From assembly GCF_003113895.1 (NCBI RefSeq), contig NZ_BDUD01000001.1, positions 4,442,513 to 4,506,512 of the forward strand: 64,000 nucleotides of DNA, in the 5' to 3' direction. A program made the translations under genes and the position numbers. Every line of letters begins with the position of its first letter. The first letter of the stretch is position 1. The notes beneath the pieces are model-generated. The model was given only the letters and a program-made list of their open reading frames with translations. It was not told where the DNA came from and ran no database searches. This stretch comes from Nostoc commune NIES-4072. Its GTDB lineage: Bacteria; Cyanobacteriota; Cyanobacteriia; Cyanobacteriales; Nostocaceae. Shown here piece after piece: positions 9,183-17,894 of this stretch.

Positions 9183-9614
9183 CTACCCCAACCTTGGACG
9201 TATCCCATAATGCCGATATCGCCAATAATCCCGCAGAATGCGATCGTGGTCAAAACATAAATTACCAGGCACACACCAATACTCAAAAACTCCTATACCC
9301 TTAGCATCATCCCCAGCCTTTGGTTCACCCTTCGCTGTCGCTAAAAACACAATGCTAATGGTATGCTGACGCGGATCGCGATTAGGGTCAGAATATACTA
9401 GTAATTGTTCAACTAACTCCACCTGCAAACCCGTTTCTTCCTCAGCTTCTCGCCGCGCCGCCACTTCCACCGCTTCTCCATAATCCACAAAACCACCAGG
9501 AATAGCCCAACCTAAGGGTAGATTATGTCTTTCAATTAACACTATTGGCCGATGAGGTCGATCTACTAGTTCAATGATGATATCAACTGTTGGTGCAGGA
9601 TTTCGGTAAGTCAT
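9183..9614 (-). CDS. Nudix hydrolase
   Basis: 143 residues. A complete Nudix box GX5EX7REUXEEXGU spans residues 41-63 (G41, E47, R55, E56, E59, E60, G62). It hydrolyses a nucleoside diphosphate linked to another group; the substrate is not predictable here. ATG 9614 sits just before the heptamer-repeat tract. It converges with the PIN toxin gene, with only 9 bases between their ends. Confidence 0.9.
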   Translation of the reverse strand: MTYRNPAPTVDIIIELVDRPHRPIVLIERHNLPLGWAIPGGFVDYGEAVEVAARREAEEETGLQVELVEQLLVYSDPNRDPRQHTISIVFLATAKGEPKAGDDAKGIGVFEYWCVPGNLCFDHDRILRDYWRYRHYGIRPRLG

Positions 9615-9621
9615 ATTTATG

Positions 9622-9661
9622 AGTCATTGGTCATTAGTCATTAGTCATTAGTCATTAGTCA
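9622..9661. repeat. Tandem heptamer repeat, TTAGTCA family
   Basis: Six near-perfect copies of a seven-base unit (TCATTAG). The same unit recurs near 28691, 35060 and 60713. It is a short tandemly repeated sequence of the type known from heterocystous cyanobacteria. Confidence 0.9.
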
Positions 9662-9813
9662 AGGACAAATGACAATCAAGATGAGTTTACTTGATTTACC
9701 GTGCAAATACTGTTCCGTGATAAATTCGATGCGATTGGCTTTGCCACTGCCCCTTGGGCGATCGCATAGCGTGTCCATCAGATAATTGCTCCCTCTCATA
9801 ATTCAGGTTACTT

Positions 9814-11322
9814 ATGCCTTTTCCTAGATCCAGTGGTATTTTGCTGCATCCTACCTCCTTTCCTAGCCGATTTGGCATTGGAGATTTAGGCTTAGAAGCC
9901 TATCGCTTCATCGATTTTCTTAAAGATACCCATCAACAATATTGGCAAGTTTTACCTTTAGGCCCCACTGGATACGGCAATTCCCCTTATATGTGCTACT
10001 CAGCAATGGCGGGAAATCCCCTGCTGGTTAGCCCAGAAAAACTCCGAGATGAGGGTTTGCTCACTGAAGAAGACTTTGCTAATTTACCAGGATTCCCGGT
10101 AGAAAAGGTAGACTTCGACCAGGTTGTGCCAATTAAGATTGGGCTACTCAAAAAAGCCTGTGAAAACTTTAAAGTGAATGCTACGGACATCCAAAAAAAC
10201 GAGTTTGCAGGTTTTTGCGACAGTAAAGCCTATTGGCTAGATAATTACGCCTTATTTATGGCGCTGAAAGATGCCCACGAAAATGCAAGCTGGCATACAT
10301 GGGAGCGAGAATTTGTCAAGCGCCAACCCGAAGCATTAGCTCATGTACAGGATCGGCTTAACGGAGAGATTTTTTATTACAAGTTCGTCCAATTTGAGTT
10401 TTTCCGGCAATGGTCAGAGCTGAAAAGCTACGCTAATATGCGCGGTATTGACATAATAGGCGATATTCCCATCTACGTATCTCATGATAGTGCCGACGTG
10501 TGGGCGCATCCCGACATCTTTTGCTTAGACGAAGAGACAGGAGTTGCCGCCCAAATGGCAGGAGTTCCACCAGATTACTTTAGCGCCACCGGTCAATTGT
10601 GGGGCAACCCGGTTTATAACTGGGAAGAATTACAAAAACAAGACTTTAAATGGTGGGTACAGCGCTTTGAGGCAATGCTAGATTATGTAGATATTATTCG
10701 CATTGACCACTTCCGGGGCTTCGAGGCTTATTGGTCAGTAGCCCAAGGCGAAGAAACTGCCATGAATGGTAAATGGGTGGAAGCGCCTGGAGACGCTTTT
10801 TTTGAAGCGATTAGAGAGAAGTTGGGCAAGCTACCCGTCTTGGCGGAAGATTTGGGAGTAATTACACCAGAGGTAGAAGCACTGCGAGATAAGTATGAAT
10901 TTCCTGGAATGAAGGTTTTACAGTTTGCCTTTGGTTCTGATCCTGGTAATCCATTTTTACCATTCAATTACCCGCGAAATGCTGTAGTTTATACGGGCAC
11001 TCACGATAACGACACAACTGTAGGCTGGTTTAATTCAGCCAGTGACTACGAAAAGCAAAACCTGTTGCTTTATTTAGGTTGTGTTAGTCCTGAAGGCATT
11101 CACTGGGATTTAATTCGCCTAGCTTTGAGTTCCATAGCTAACCAAGCGATTATTCCCTTGCAAGATATTTTGGGTTTAGGAAACGAAGCGCGGATGAATT
11201 TTCCCAGTGTTGCTGAGGGTAACTGGGAATGGCGCTATCAAGCAGGAGCTTTGACACAAGAATTAGGCGATCGCTTGAAAGTTCTTACCAGACTTAATGG
11301 ACGCGCCCCGGAAAGGCAATAA
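9814..11322 (+). CDS. malQ: 4-alpha-glucanotransferase (amylomaltase)
   Basis: 502 residues, a typical GH77 enzyme. Catalytic residues are visible: nucleophile D298 in IRIDHFRGF, acid/base E345 in LAEDLG, and D398 in GTHDNDT. It moves alpha-1,4-glucan segments between chains in glycogen and maltodextrin metabolism in the cytosol. ATG 9814 gives the family N-terminus (PRSSGILLHPTSFP). Its strand is opposite to the flanking genes, so it is probably a single transcription unit. Downstream is a G-rich repeat tract. Confidence 0.96.
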   Translation: MPFPRSSGILLHPTSFPSRFGIGDLGLEAYRFIDFLKDTHQQYWQVLPLGPTGYGNSPYMCYSAMAGNPLLVSPEKLRDEGLLTEEDFANLPGFPVEKVDFDQVVPIKIGLLKKACENFKVNATDIQKNEFAGFCDSKAYWLDNYALFMALKDAHENASWHTWEREFVKRQPEALAHVQDRLNGEIFYYKFVQFEFFRQWSELKSYANMRGIDIIGDIPIYVSHDSADVWAHPDIFCLDEETGVAAQMAGVPPDYFSATGQLWGNPVYNWEELQKQDFKWWVQRFEAMLDYVDIIRIDHFRGFEAYWSVAQGEETAMNGKWVEAPGDAFFEAIREKLGKLPVLAEDLGVITPEVEALRDKYEFPGMKVLQFAFGSDPGNPFLPFNYPRNAVVYTGTHDNDTTVGWFNSASDYEKQNLLLYLGCVSPEGIHWDLIRLALSSIANQAIIPLQDILGLGNEARMNFPSVAEGNWEWRYQAGALTQELGDRLKVLTRLNGRAPERQ

Positions 11323-11324
11323 GG

Positions 11325-11465
11325 CAGGGGGGCAGGGGGAGATGAGGGAGCAGGGGGAGATGAGGGGGACAAGGGAGAACTATTGAACAAGTTTCTTTCT
11401 TGTCTCTTTCCCATGCCCAATGCCCAATGCCCAATGCCCCATACCCAATGCCCAATGCCCCATAT
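11325..11465. repeat. G-rich and C-rich tandem repeat pair
   Basis: 11325-11375 holds tandem GGGGGAGATGAG-type units. 11410-11463 holds tandem CCCAATG heptamers of opposite strand bias. The C-rich heptamer is the complement of the array near 15350. Confidence 0.85.
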
Positions 11466-11466
11466 T

Positions 11467-12285
11467 TCAAAACTTAGGTTTTGCAGCAATTCTAACTTCT
11501 TCCTCTTTCCCCGGTTCTCCCATTTCTTTGGCTTTCTCTTGATTGATGCTCATTAACACGCCACCAGCATTATCAGTTTTCACTGTGAGTTGCTGTTGGG
11601 CTTTCCAAATCCGGTGAGTTCCCTCTGGGAGAGTACCCTCAAACTCGGTTTTACCATCAGCTACTACGCGAATCCAAGATGACGCTTTTAAGGTGACACC
11701 AATCTGTACAGCCTTTCCCTGTTGGACGGCGCTAAGGGTATCGTTAACTGATTGAACCTCCACTGACTCTTTTACTTGGGCTATTTCTGGTTTAACAATG
11801 GACTTTTGTTTTGGGGATGGCTGATTTTGATTATTACTTGTACTTGCTTGTAGTACTGCGTTATTTAATAACTGAGATAAGCCATTTACAGAGCATACAA
11901 TTAGCAATATGTAAAGAAAGTAAAGATGAATCGGACGTAGTTGATTAAGGGGTGAATTATTCTCTATACCTTGAGGATTCACTTGTGCAGAACTAATCGG
12001 AAAAGTGCCAGAAAACTCTACTCCATTCAAGCCTAGTGCATCGGCAAATTGCCTGATTAAACCCTGTATATAGACTGGTTCTGGCAGATCGTTTAAATTA
12101 CCTTCTTCGATCGCCTGCAATAATCGCTGGGGAATCCTAGTTAATGCAACCATTTGCTCTAGAGATAATCCCTGTTCTTGACGCAATGCCCAAAGTTGAG
12201 CGCCCATTTCTGCCAATTTTTCGGCTCGTTGTTGCTCTAATGAAATTGATGGCTGGTTATTATTCTTCTTTCTTAGCCATTTCAT
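11467..12285 (-). CDS. RodZ-like helix-turn-helix membrane protein
   Basis: 272 residues from ATG 12285, with AAGGAG eleven bases upstream. An N-terminal HTH_25-type domain (about 25-85, with EQGLSLEQMVALTRIP) resembles the RodZ cytoplasmic domain. A single membrane segment follows at about 115-135, then a Gln/Lys-rich linker, then a C-terminal DUF4115-like beta domain (about 180-255, with SWIRVVADG). RodZ links MreB to the cell-wall elongation machinery; cyanobacterial proteins of this layout are often annotated only as RodZ-domain proteins. It is 29 bp downstream of the pseudouridine synthase gene on the same strand. Confidence 0.85.
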   Translation of the reverse strand: MKWLRKKNNNQPSISLEQQRAEKLAEMGAQLWALRQEQGLSLEQMVALTRIPQRLLQAIEEGNLNDLPEPVYIQGLIRQFADALGLNGVEFSGTFPISSAQVNPQGIENNSPLNQLRPIHLYFLYILLIVCSVNGLSQLLNNAVLQASTSNNQNQPSPKQKSIVKPEIAQVKESVEVQSVNDTLSAVQQGKAVQIGVTLKASSWIRVVADGKTEFEGTLPEGTHRIWKAQQQLTVKTDNAGGVLMSINQEKAKEMGEPGKEEEVRIAAKPKF

Positions 12286-12314
12286 GCCTACTGACACTCC
12301 TTAACTCCACAGAA

Positions 12315-13073
12315 TCAATAATTAGGTTGTGTTATCTGATCTTGCAAAAAGTGAATTTCATGATTTTTGAGGGAACGATATTTACCTTCTGACAAAAAAG
12401 GTTCTTTTGGAGTTTGTAATTGAATTGCGCCGATAGCAGTCCGATGCAGCTTGATTACTGGGTATCCTAACTGTTGAGCTATCCGGCGAATTTGGCGATT
12501 TCTTCCCTCCTGCAACACTATTTCTAAAAAGCTTTGCTCGCCACAATGTTCTATTAGCTGTACCTTAGCGGGTCTGGTTTTTCTACCCTCCAACATCACA
12601 CCCTGACGCCACATTTTCAGAACTGTTTCTGGAGGGTGTCCTTCTACCAAAACACGATATTTTTTGGAAATGCTGTGGCGAGGATGGGTTAGTCCAAATG
12701 TTAGATTTCCGTCATTGGTCAGGATTAATGCTCCTGTAGAATCTGCATCTAAGCGTCCAACTGGATGAATACCTGTACCCTCCCGTAATTCTTTCGGTAG
12801 TAGATCCAGGACTGTTGGTCTACGGTGAGGGTCGTAGCAAGTCGAAACCACACCTGCTGGTTTGTGTAGCAATAAATATATTAAAGCCGGACGCTGCTTT
12901 TTAGATACAGGCTTACCATCAATAGCGATCGCATCTTTTTCGGGATCAATTTTTTGACCTAAATGTGCTAACGCCCCATTTATCCGCACCCGCGAGTGCC
13001 TAATCATTTCTTCGGCTTCACGACGTGAGGCGATACCCCATTGAGCGAGAATTTTTTGTAACCGTGCCTCCAT
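12315..13073 (-). CDS. rRNA pseudouridine synthase, RsuA/RluB family
   Basis: 252 residues from ATG 13073; an upstream TTG-initiated version is unlikely. An N-terminal S4 RNA-binding domain (about 2-48, with GIASRREAEEMI) precedes the catalytic domain. The catalytic Asp is D109 in GRLDADSTG, and QEGRNRQIRR is the conserved C-terminal motif. It isomerises a uridine in rRNA. RluB, RluE and RsuA cannot be separated by eye. It is followed at 29 bp by the RodZ-like gene. Confidence 0.92.
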   Translation of the reverse strand: MEARLQKILAQWGIASRREAEEMIRHSRVRINGALAHLGQKIDPEKDAIAIDGKPVSKKQRPALIYLLLHKPAGVVSTCYDPHRRPTVLDLLPKELREGTGIHPVGRLDADSTGALILTNDGNLTFGLTHPRHSISKKYRVLVEGHPPETVLKMWRQGVMLEGRKTRPAKVQLIEHCGEQSFLEIVLQEGRNRQIRRIAQQLGYPVIKLHRTAIGAIQLQTPKEPFLSEGKYRSLKNHEIHFLQDQITQPNY

Positions 13074-13206
13074 GTGGAATTGCTTATTTACTGTTAACAA
13101 TTAAATGATATTTGCATTTTGTAGCCAGTAGACATAAATGTTACATTTAAGACTTATTTAATTTCTGTTCGGTTGTTAAGTAAATATTCATAAACAGATT
13201 CCTTAG

Positions 13207-13920
13207 ATGCCAGAGCAAAATTTTCAGACAACACATACTAATAAAATACGCATAATTACGCAGGTACTCACAACAGCCCTAAAGCTCTGGTTGAGAGCGC
13301 AAGTGAGCCAAATATCGGACTTAGAAGTAGAAATTAAAGCGAGCGATCGCCAAATTCTCTCTGGGCGTATCCCGTCGGTATCTATTTTTGCTACTGATGC
13401 AGTTTATCAAGGTCTCCTAATTACAAAAATTCAATTAATAGCGGAAAATATTCGCATAAATATTGGCTCGGTACTCAAAGGAAAACCGCTACGACTGTTA
13501 GAAACAGTACCAGTAGTTGGCGATTTGATCGTAGACGAGAAGGATCTTAATGCTTCTCTCTCATCTAACTTATTATCGACTGCTTTGAGTGATTTACTGG
13601 TTAAAGTTTTACCAAGAGATTGCCCAAAGTCACAACCAATAAATTGGCAAGAAATTATTCTTGATAACAACCAAATTATACTGCGAGGTATGAGAGTAAC
13701 CAATAGTGAAACAACTCCTCTAGAGATTTGTCTAAGCTTACAATTACTTAGTGGGCATGAGTTGCAACTGGCACATATAAAAATCAAGTCCGACCAAGGG
13801 GATATATTAGAGGACAATGATGAACACAATCTGGATCTTGGTTCAGATGTCGATATCCAAGAATTAACCCTGATCCCAGGCAAGCTAGTGTGTCGTGGGC
13901 GAATTAACGTTAACCCTTGA
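13207..13920 (+). CDS. DUF2993 (LmeA-like) protein
   Basis: 237 residues with no signal peptide or membrane segment. The sequence has the DUF2993 layout seen in many cyanobacterial proteins: an early ALKLWLRAQV helix, then SGRIPSVSIFATDAVYQGL and a C-terminal HELQLAHIKI region. The only functionally described relatives are actinobacterial LmeA-type phospholipid-binding proteins, so a lipid-related role is possible but not shown. It diverges from the pseudouridine synthase gene. Confidence 0.75.
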   Translation: MPEQNFQTTHTNKIRIITQVLTTALKLWLRAQVSQISDLEVEIKASDRQILSGRIPSVSIFATDAVYQGLLITKIQLIAENIRINIGSVLKGKPLRLLETVPVVGDLIVDEKDLNASLSSNLLSTALSDLLVKVLPRDCPKSQPINWQEIILDNNQIILRGMRVTNSETTPLEICLSLQLLSGHELQLAHIKIKSDQGDILEDNDEHNLDLGSDVDIQELTLIPGKLVCRGRINVNP

Positions 13921-14091
13921 TGATGACGAATTAAACAATGCTAATAAGTAGGTAGGCGTGAAAATTCATAACTACCTCATTACGAGTGAAACGTTCGCGG
14001 AGCGTCTCGTAGAGAAGCAATCGCAAAGGTTTTGAGCATTTTATATTTCGTTACATAGTTAGGTTTGTTTATGCCCACCTATTTACATTAT
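13921..14091. other. Intergenic stretch with a dispersed Nostoc-type repeat
   Basis: No gene. 13990-14016 contains a GCGGAGCGTCTCGTAGAGAA word that occurs in inverted and slightly changed form near 35118. It probably belongs to a highly iterated extragenic repeat. Confidence 0.6.
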
Positions 14092-14092
14092 T

Positions 14093-14230
14093 TTAACGAA
14101 CTTTGGGGGTTTAAGTCCCCAGCAAGATAGGCAGCACGTTTTGTGTCGGGGTCTAAATCCCCGTCACAAAACGTAATTGCGAATTGCGTTAGCGAGGAAC
14201 GAGCGTCATTGCGAATTGCGAATTGGTTTA
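14093..14230. repeat. Structured dispersed repeat, copy A
   Basis: Nearly identical for its first 100 bases to 19160-19301. It contains a G5/C4 hairpin (14105-14120) and a 39-base near-perfect hairpin (14136-14174, one mismatch per arm), then several GCGAATT units. It starts at TTAA and ends at TTTAA. Probably a non-autonomous mobile mini-element. Confidence 0.85.
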
Positions 14231-14291
14231 AATGATCTAGCGCCTTTGAGGGGATGAGGACGACAAGGGGACAATCCCCCCCTTCGTTACT

Positions 14292-14414
14292 ATCCCGCCT
14301 CGGAATAAATTCCAAGGCTAATAGCTTAAGTCCTCTCAAGAGGACTAAATAAGAATTTCAGTCCACTTAAGTGGACTTTAGCTATTAGCCCGGAACTTAA
14401 GTTCCGGGCGGGAT
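14292..14414. repeat. Nested palindrome element with terminal inverted repeats
   Basis: Ends ATCCCGCC (14292-14299) and GGCGGGAT (14407-14414) are inverted repeats. Inside lie GCTAATAGCT/AGCTATTAGC (14317-14326 and 14380-14389), which enclose two perfect palindromes (14329-14346 and 14360-14377), plus a 20-base palindrome at 14389-14408 and an imperfect one at 14297-14318. A cloverleaf-like fold is possible. Confidence 0.85.
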
Positions 14415-14452
14415 ATGGGTCAGTGCAATAGTTTAACTGTTACAAAAAACCA

Positions 14453-15334
14453 CTACAGTAGCGGCAACAATAGTGTCATAAAATAATATACCAACGGAGC
14501 AGTGAAAATATAACTATCAGTACGGTCTAAAATACCACCGTGTCCAGGGATTAACTGCCCAGAATCTTTGACTCCAGCATCTCGCTTCAGCATAGATTCG
14601 GTAAGATCCCCCAAAAGACTAGCAATGCCAATCAGCAAACCCAATGCTAAACCAGTGAAGGGGGATCTGGGCAAGTGTAAATAATAGGCTCCTGCTATGG
14701 CTACAGCAATACTTGAAGTAATGCCAAAGACAGCACCTTCTACAGTTTTTTTCGGGCTAATATCAGACAGACGGGTTTTCCCAAAAAATTTGCCAATAGT
14801 GTAAGCGCCGATATCGGCTGCCCAAATACACAAAAAAGTTAGCAGTGTTGCTGTAAAACCTTGTGGTAAAGAAGCAGAATTTGCCTTTTCCCAAAAATCT
14901 GTCCACGTTGTAGGCCAATAACCTCCGAAAGGAAGATTGCTAAAAGCAGCAGTATCAATTGCTCGTAATCGCACCCAGTAACTTGGCAAATAACCTACGT
15001 AAAATAGCCCCATAATAGAAGCGGAAACATCAGCGATCGTGGCAAATTTTGGCTGAAACAGCAGGTAAAAACAAATAAGTGTGCCAGCTATTGGCATCAC
15101 AGCCTCAGCTAAACTGCCATCAAGGGTACAAATTACCAGCAGAATTTGGCTGACAGCCATAGTAGTTTTAGCGGCGGGAGCGATGCCTCTGGCTCGTACT
15201 AAATTAAAATATTCCTGTTGACCCAAAAAGATGATAACCGCAAAGATGATGGTAAAATACCAACCCCCCAAAAGGGTTGCAGAAAGAGCAAGAGCGATCG
15301 CAACAATTCCACTAATAATCCGAGACCAAGGCAT
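14453..15334 (-). CDS. cdsA: Phosphatidate cytidylyltransferase
   Basis: 293 residues from ATG 15334. The frame stays open into the upstream heptamer array, but that part only translates the repeat, so the internal Met is taken. Several membrane segments are visible from residue 5 on. The CDP-alcohol signature S-x-L-K-R-x4-K-D is at 247-257, followed by PGHGGILDR. It makes CDP-diacylglycerol from phosphatidate and CTP in the inner membrane, the branch point of phospholipid synthesis. It runs on the same strand as cbiT upstream, with a repeat array between. Confidence 0.94.
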   Translation of the reverse strand: MPWSRIISGIVAIALALSATLLGGWYFTIIFAVIIFLGQQEYFNLVRARGIAPAAKTTMAVSQILLVICTLDGSLAEAVMPIAGTLICFYLLFQPKFATIADVSASIMGLFYVGYLPSYWVRLRAIDTAAFSNLPFGGYWPTTWTDFWEKANSASLPQGFTATLLTFLCIWAADIGAYTIGKFFGKTRLSDISPKKTVEGAVFGITSSIAVAIAGAYYLHLPRSPFTGLALGLLIGIASLLGDLTESMLKRDAGVKDSGQLIPGHGGILDRTDSYIFTAPLVYYFMTLLLPLL

Positions 15335-15347
15335 AGAAGTATTAAAT

Positions 15348-15445
15348 ATTGGGCATGGGGCATGGGGCATGGGGCATTGGGCATTGGGCATTGGGTGTTG
15401 GGCATTGGGTGTTGGGCATTGGGCATTGGGCATTGGTTATTCTTT
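15348..15445. repeat. Tandem heptamer array, GGCATTG family
   Basis: About 13 copies of a seven- to eight-base unit (GGGCATT / GGGCATG), some with TGTT variants, lie directly upstream of cdsA. Complementary units (CCATGCCC) occur at 15517-15540, so the array and its partner could pair. Confidence 0.92.
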
Positions 15446-15541
15446 CTTCCCCTGCAACGCCAGCTCCCCCTACTTCCTCATCTCTGTTTTCTCCCTTCCT
15501 TTACCGCTTCTTTCAATGCTCCATGCCCCATGCCCCATTCC

Positions 15542-16144
15542 CTAATCCAGTTTCTCACCACTGAGGATAAAAATGGGATCAACGGCGGTAAAGGTTTGAG
15601 AAAAGCCACGCGTCTCTAAGCGGTTAACGGCAGACTGAACGACTTCGATATTTCTAGCCCTTAACAGAGAAAAGCTCTGAGAAATAGCATACAGACTTTC
15701 TAGATTAGCAGCTGTGGCTACAACCCGACCGGATGGGGGCAAATAATTCCATGCTGCTTGCAGAATCTCTTGAATGGGTCGTCCTCCCTCGATACAAACG
15801 CGGTGAGGTGTAACTTTAAGATCGTGTAAACACTCTGGGGCACTACCTTCAATTACTTCGACGTTTTTCACATCAAAGCGATCGCAGTTACGCTTGATTA
15901 GATTAGCTACTTCTTCATCCCTTTCTATAGCGATAATCTTTCCACCTGGACACAATAGCCCCACCTCTACCGGAATTGTACCCGTCCCTGCGCCAATGTC
16001 CCATAACACAGAATCTGACTTTAGTCGCAGTTGGGCAATTAACATTAGTCGGACTTCTCGTTGACTCAGGGGAATTCCTGGCAAATTTTCAAACAATTCA
16101 TCGGGAATACCAGGGGTAATATAAGGCCAAAGTTGGGAGGGCAT
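15542..16144 (-). CDS. cbiT: Cobalt-precorrin C15-methyltransferase (decarboxylating), CbiT
   Basis: 200 residues from ATG 16144. SAM-binding motif DIGAGTGT at 49-56, followed by an acidic residue in AIERDEE. It has the CbiT N-terminus (PGIPDELFENLPG, then PLSQREVR) and CIEGGRP in the C-terminal half. It methylates C15 and decarboxylates in the corrin pathway to cobalamin. CbiE is not adjacent, so this is the separate CbiT form. Confidence 0.9.
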   Translation of the reverse strand: MPSQLWPYITPGIPDELFENLPGIPLSQREVRLMLIAQLRLKSDSVLWDIGAGTGTIPVEVGLLCPGGKIIAIERDEEVANLIKRNCDRFDVKNVEVIEGSAPECLHDLKVTPHRVCIEGGRPIQEILQAAWNYLPPSGRVVATAANLESLYAISQSFSLLRARNIEVVQSAVNRLETRGFSQTFTAVDPIFILSGEKLD

Positions 16145-16238
16145 AGAATTACGCAATTATACTAAAGATATGGATTTGCCAACTTGAAAAGCTATAACCT
16201 TTAAAAACTTTTCAACCGTAGCATTAGAAGAAACCATA

Positions 16239-17660
16239 ATGATCGGCGAAATATTAGGCGAACGCTACGAAGTTCAGCAGCTACTAGGAAAAAAAGCAGG
16301 GCGGCGGACTTTGCTAGCTCGTGATTTGCAAACTCAAGAATTAGTTGTCATTAAGTTACTCTCTTTTGGTGATGACTTTGAATGGGATTCACTCAAGCTT
16401 TTTGAACGGGAAGCTGAAACTTTAAAATCTTTGTCACATCCCTTAATTCCTCAGTATTTAAACTATTTTGAGGTAAATTTACCAACCATTAAAGGATTTG
16501 CGCTTGTACAAACTTATATAAGAGCAAAAACTTTAGAACAATATTTACAAAGTGGGCGAACATTTACTGAAGCTGAAGTCAAACAGATAGCCAAAGCGCT
16601 TTTAGAGATTCTTATTTACCTACATGGGCTGTATCCGCCTGTAATTCATCGTGATATTAAGCCTAGCAATATTTTATTAGGGGAGCGTTCTGGTAATAGT
16701 GTTGGACAAGTTTATTTGGTAGATTTTGGCTCAGTGCAGACTATCCTCGCCACAGAAACCGGGACAAGAACTGTGGTAGGAACTTATGGCTATATGCCAC
16801 CAGAGCAATTTGGCGGACGCACTGTTGCAGCATCAGACCTTTATAGTTTAGGCGCAACTTTAATTTATTTAATGACGGGGAATCACCCAGCTGATTTACC
16901 GCAAAAGGATTTTCGCATTCAGTTTGAGGTAGCCGCTAATCTGAGTCCCAGCTTTAGCAAGTGGCTAAAGTGGATGATTGAACCCAGTTTAGAAGGGCGT
17001 TTTAGTTCTGCTGCTGATGCGATCGCAGCTTTAGAGAAGCCACAAGTGACTAACTTACCTGCTTTAGTTGCCAGCAAACCAGATGGGAGTAAGATTCAAC
17101 TAACCAAAAACTGGGATTCTCTAGAAATTATCATTCCACCAGATGGTTTCCATCCATCAATAGTATTGACAGGTGTATTTGTGATCGCCTGGAATTCATT
17201 TGTCCTACTTTGGACAATTTACGCTCTTTGGGCCCCTTTTCCTGTCAACATCCCCTTTGCGTTGTTCTCACTTGCTTTTTGGGTTGCTGGCTGTTCTATG
17301 GTGTATAAATTTTTCTTTAATTTGTTTGGACGCATCTGCTTACGCCTGAATGCAGAACAAATTTCCCTAAGCTGGGAGTTGTTTAGTTGGAAGTTTGAGC
17401 GTCCCCGACCATCCCCAAGGCAAAGTGTTAATAAGTTGGTTTACATTCCAAAACATTTTATTAAAGGCTCTCAAGACACTAGAGTTGCCGTTCCAGCGCA
17501 ATTATATATTTACTCAGGATTACAAAAATACCAAATTAGTGGAAACGATGTCGGTATTAAATCTGAAGTAGAACTTGAATGGTTAGCTCATGAATTAAGT
17601 GAGTGGTTAGGTTTGCCAATTACCAATCCAATGGGAAGTAATACCAATTTGAAAAAATAA
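16239..17660 (+). CDS. Serine/threonine protein kinase with C-terminal membrane domain
   Basis: 473 residues. Kinase domain about 10-265: Lys K39 in VIKLL, catalytic loop HRDIKPSN at 137-144, DFG at 162-164, and PPEQFGG as the activation-segment end. The glycine loop (LLGKKAGRR) is degenerate. A membrane region with two segments (about 305-360) follows, then a C-terminal cytosolic part of about 110 residues. The last codons (NTNLKK and stop) lie inside a 103-bp mini-element repeated at 33421, so the original C-terminus may have differed. The target is unknown. It faces the adh gene across a shared terminator. Confidence 0.9.
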   Translation: MIGEILGERYEVQQLLGKKAGRRTLLARDLQTQELVVIKLLSFGDDFEWDSLKLFEREAETLKSLSHPLIPQYLNYFEVNLPTIKGFALVQTYIRAKTLEQYLQSGRTFTEAEVKQIAKALLEILIYLHGLYPPVIHRDIKPSNILLGERSGNSVGQVYLVDFGSVQTILATETGTRTVVGTYGYMPPEQFGGRTVAASDLYSLGATLIYLMTGNHPADLPQKDFRIQFEVAANLSPSFSKWLKWMIEPSLEGRFSSAADAIAALEKPQVTNLPALVASKPDGSKIQLTKNWDSLEIIIPPDGFHPSIVLTGVFVIAWNSFVLLWTIYALWAPFPVNIPFALFSLAFWVAGCSMVYKFFFNLFGRICLRLNAEQISLSWELFSWKFERPRPSPRQSVNKLVYIPKHFIKGSQDTRVAVPAQLYIYSGLQKYQISGNDVGIKSEVELEWLAHELSEWLGLPITNPMGSNTNLKK

Positions 17661-17743
17661 TCCGACAAATAGACCATTTGTAGAGACGCGATTCATCGCG
17701 TCTTTACCCAAGGATGTGTTGCAATCATTAATTAAATTAGTAT
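17641..17743. mobile_element. MITE-like element, 103 bp, copy 1
   Basis: Starts ATACCAATTT and ends with an AATTAGTAT-type inverted repeat. It carries a perfect hairpin (AGACGCGAT / ATCGCGTCT, two-base loop). The same length and nearly the same sequence occur at 33421-33523. It overlaps the last six codons and the stop of the kinase gene. Confidence 0.9.
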
Positions 17744-17776
17744 AAGTTAAGGTAATCATTTAATTTAATTTTTAAT

Positions 17777-17818
17777 AAAAAAGTCTGAGCGCCGAAAACC
17801 AACGCTCAAACTTTTTTT
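17777..17818. terminator. Bidirectional Rho-independent terminator
   Basis: A-rich arm plus TGAGCG pairs with CGCTCA plus T-rich arm (loop about 11 bases). It sits between the converging kinase and adh genes and ends in a T run on both strands. Confidence 0.85.
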
Positions 17819-17894
17819 ATTGGTTTTTCTTACACCCTAAAAAGCAAAGGATTCAGGACTGTTCATCAAAAGCGACAATAGCATTTTTTTACTG

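Noticed and set aside
15335..15433. N-terminal extension of CdsA with repeated Pro-Asn-Ala-Gln-Cys units
   Set aside because: It is only the translation of the heptamer array upstream. The Met at 15334 matches the family start.
15348..15445. Array considered as a CRISPR
   Set aside because: Units are 7-8 bases with no spacers of constant length. No cas genes are present.
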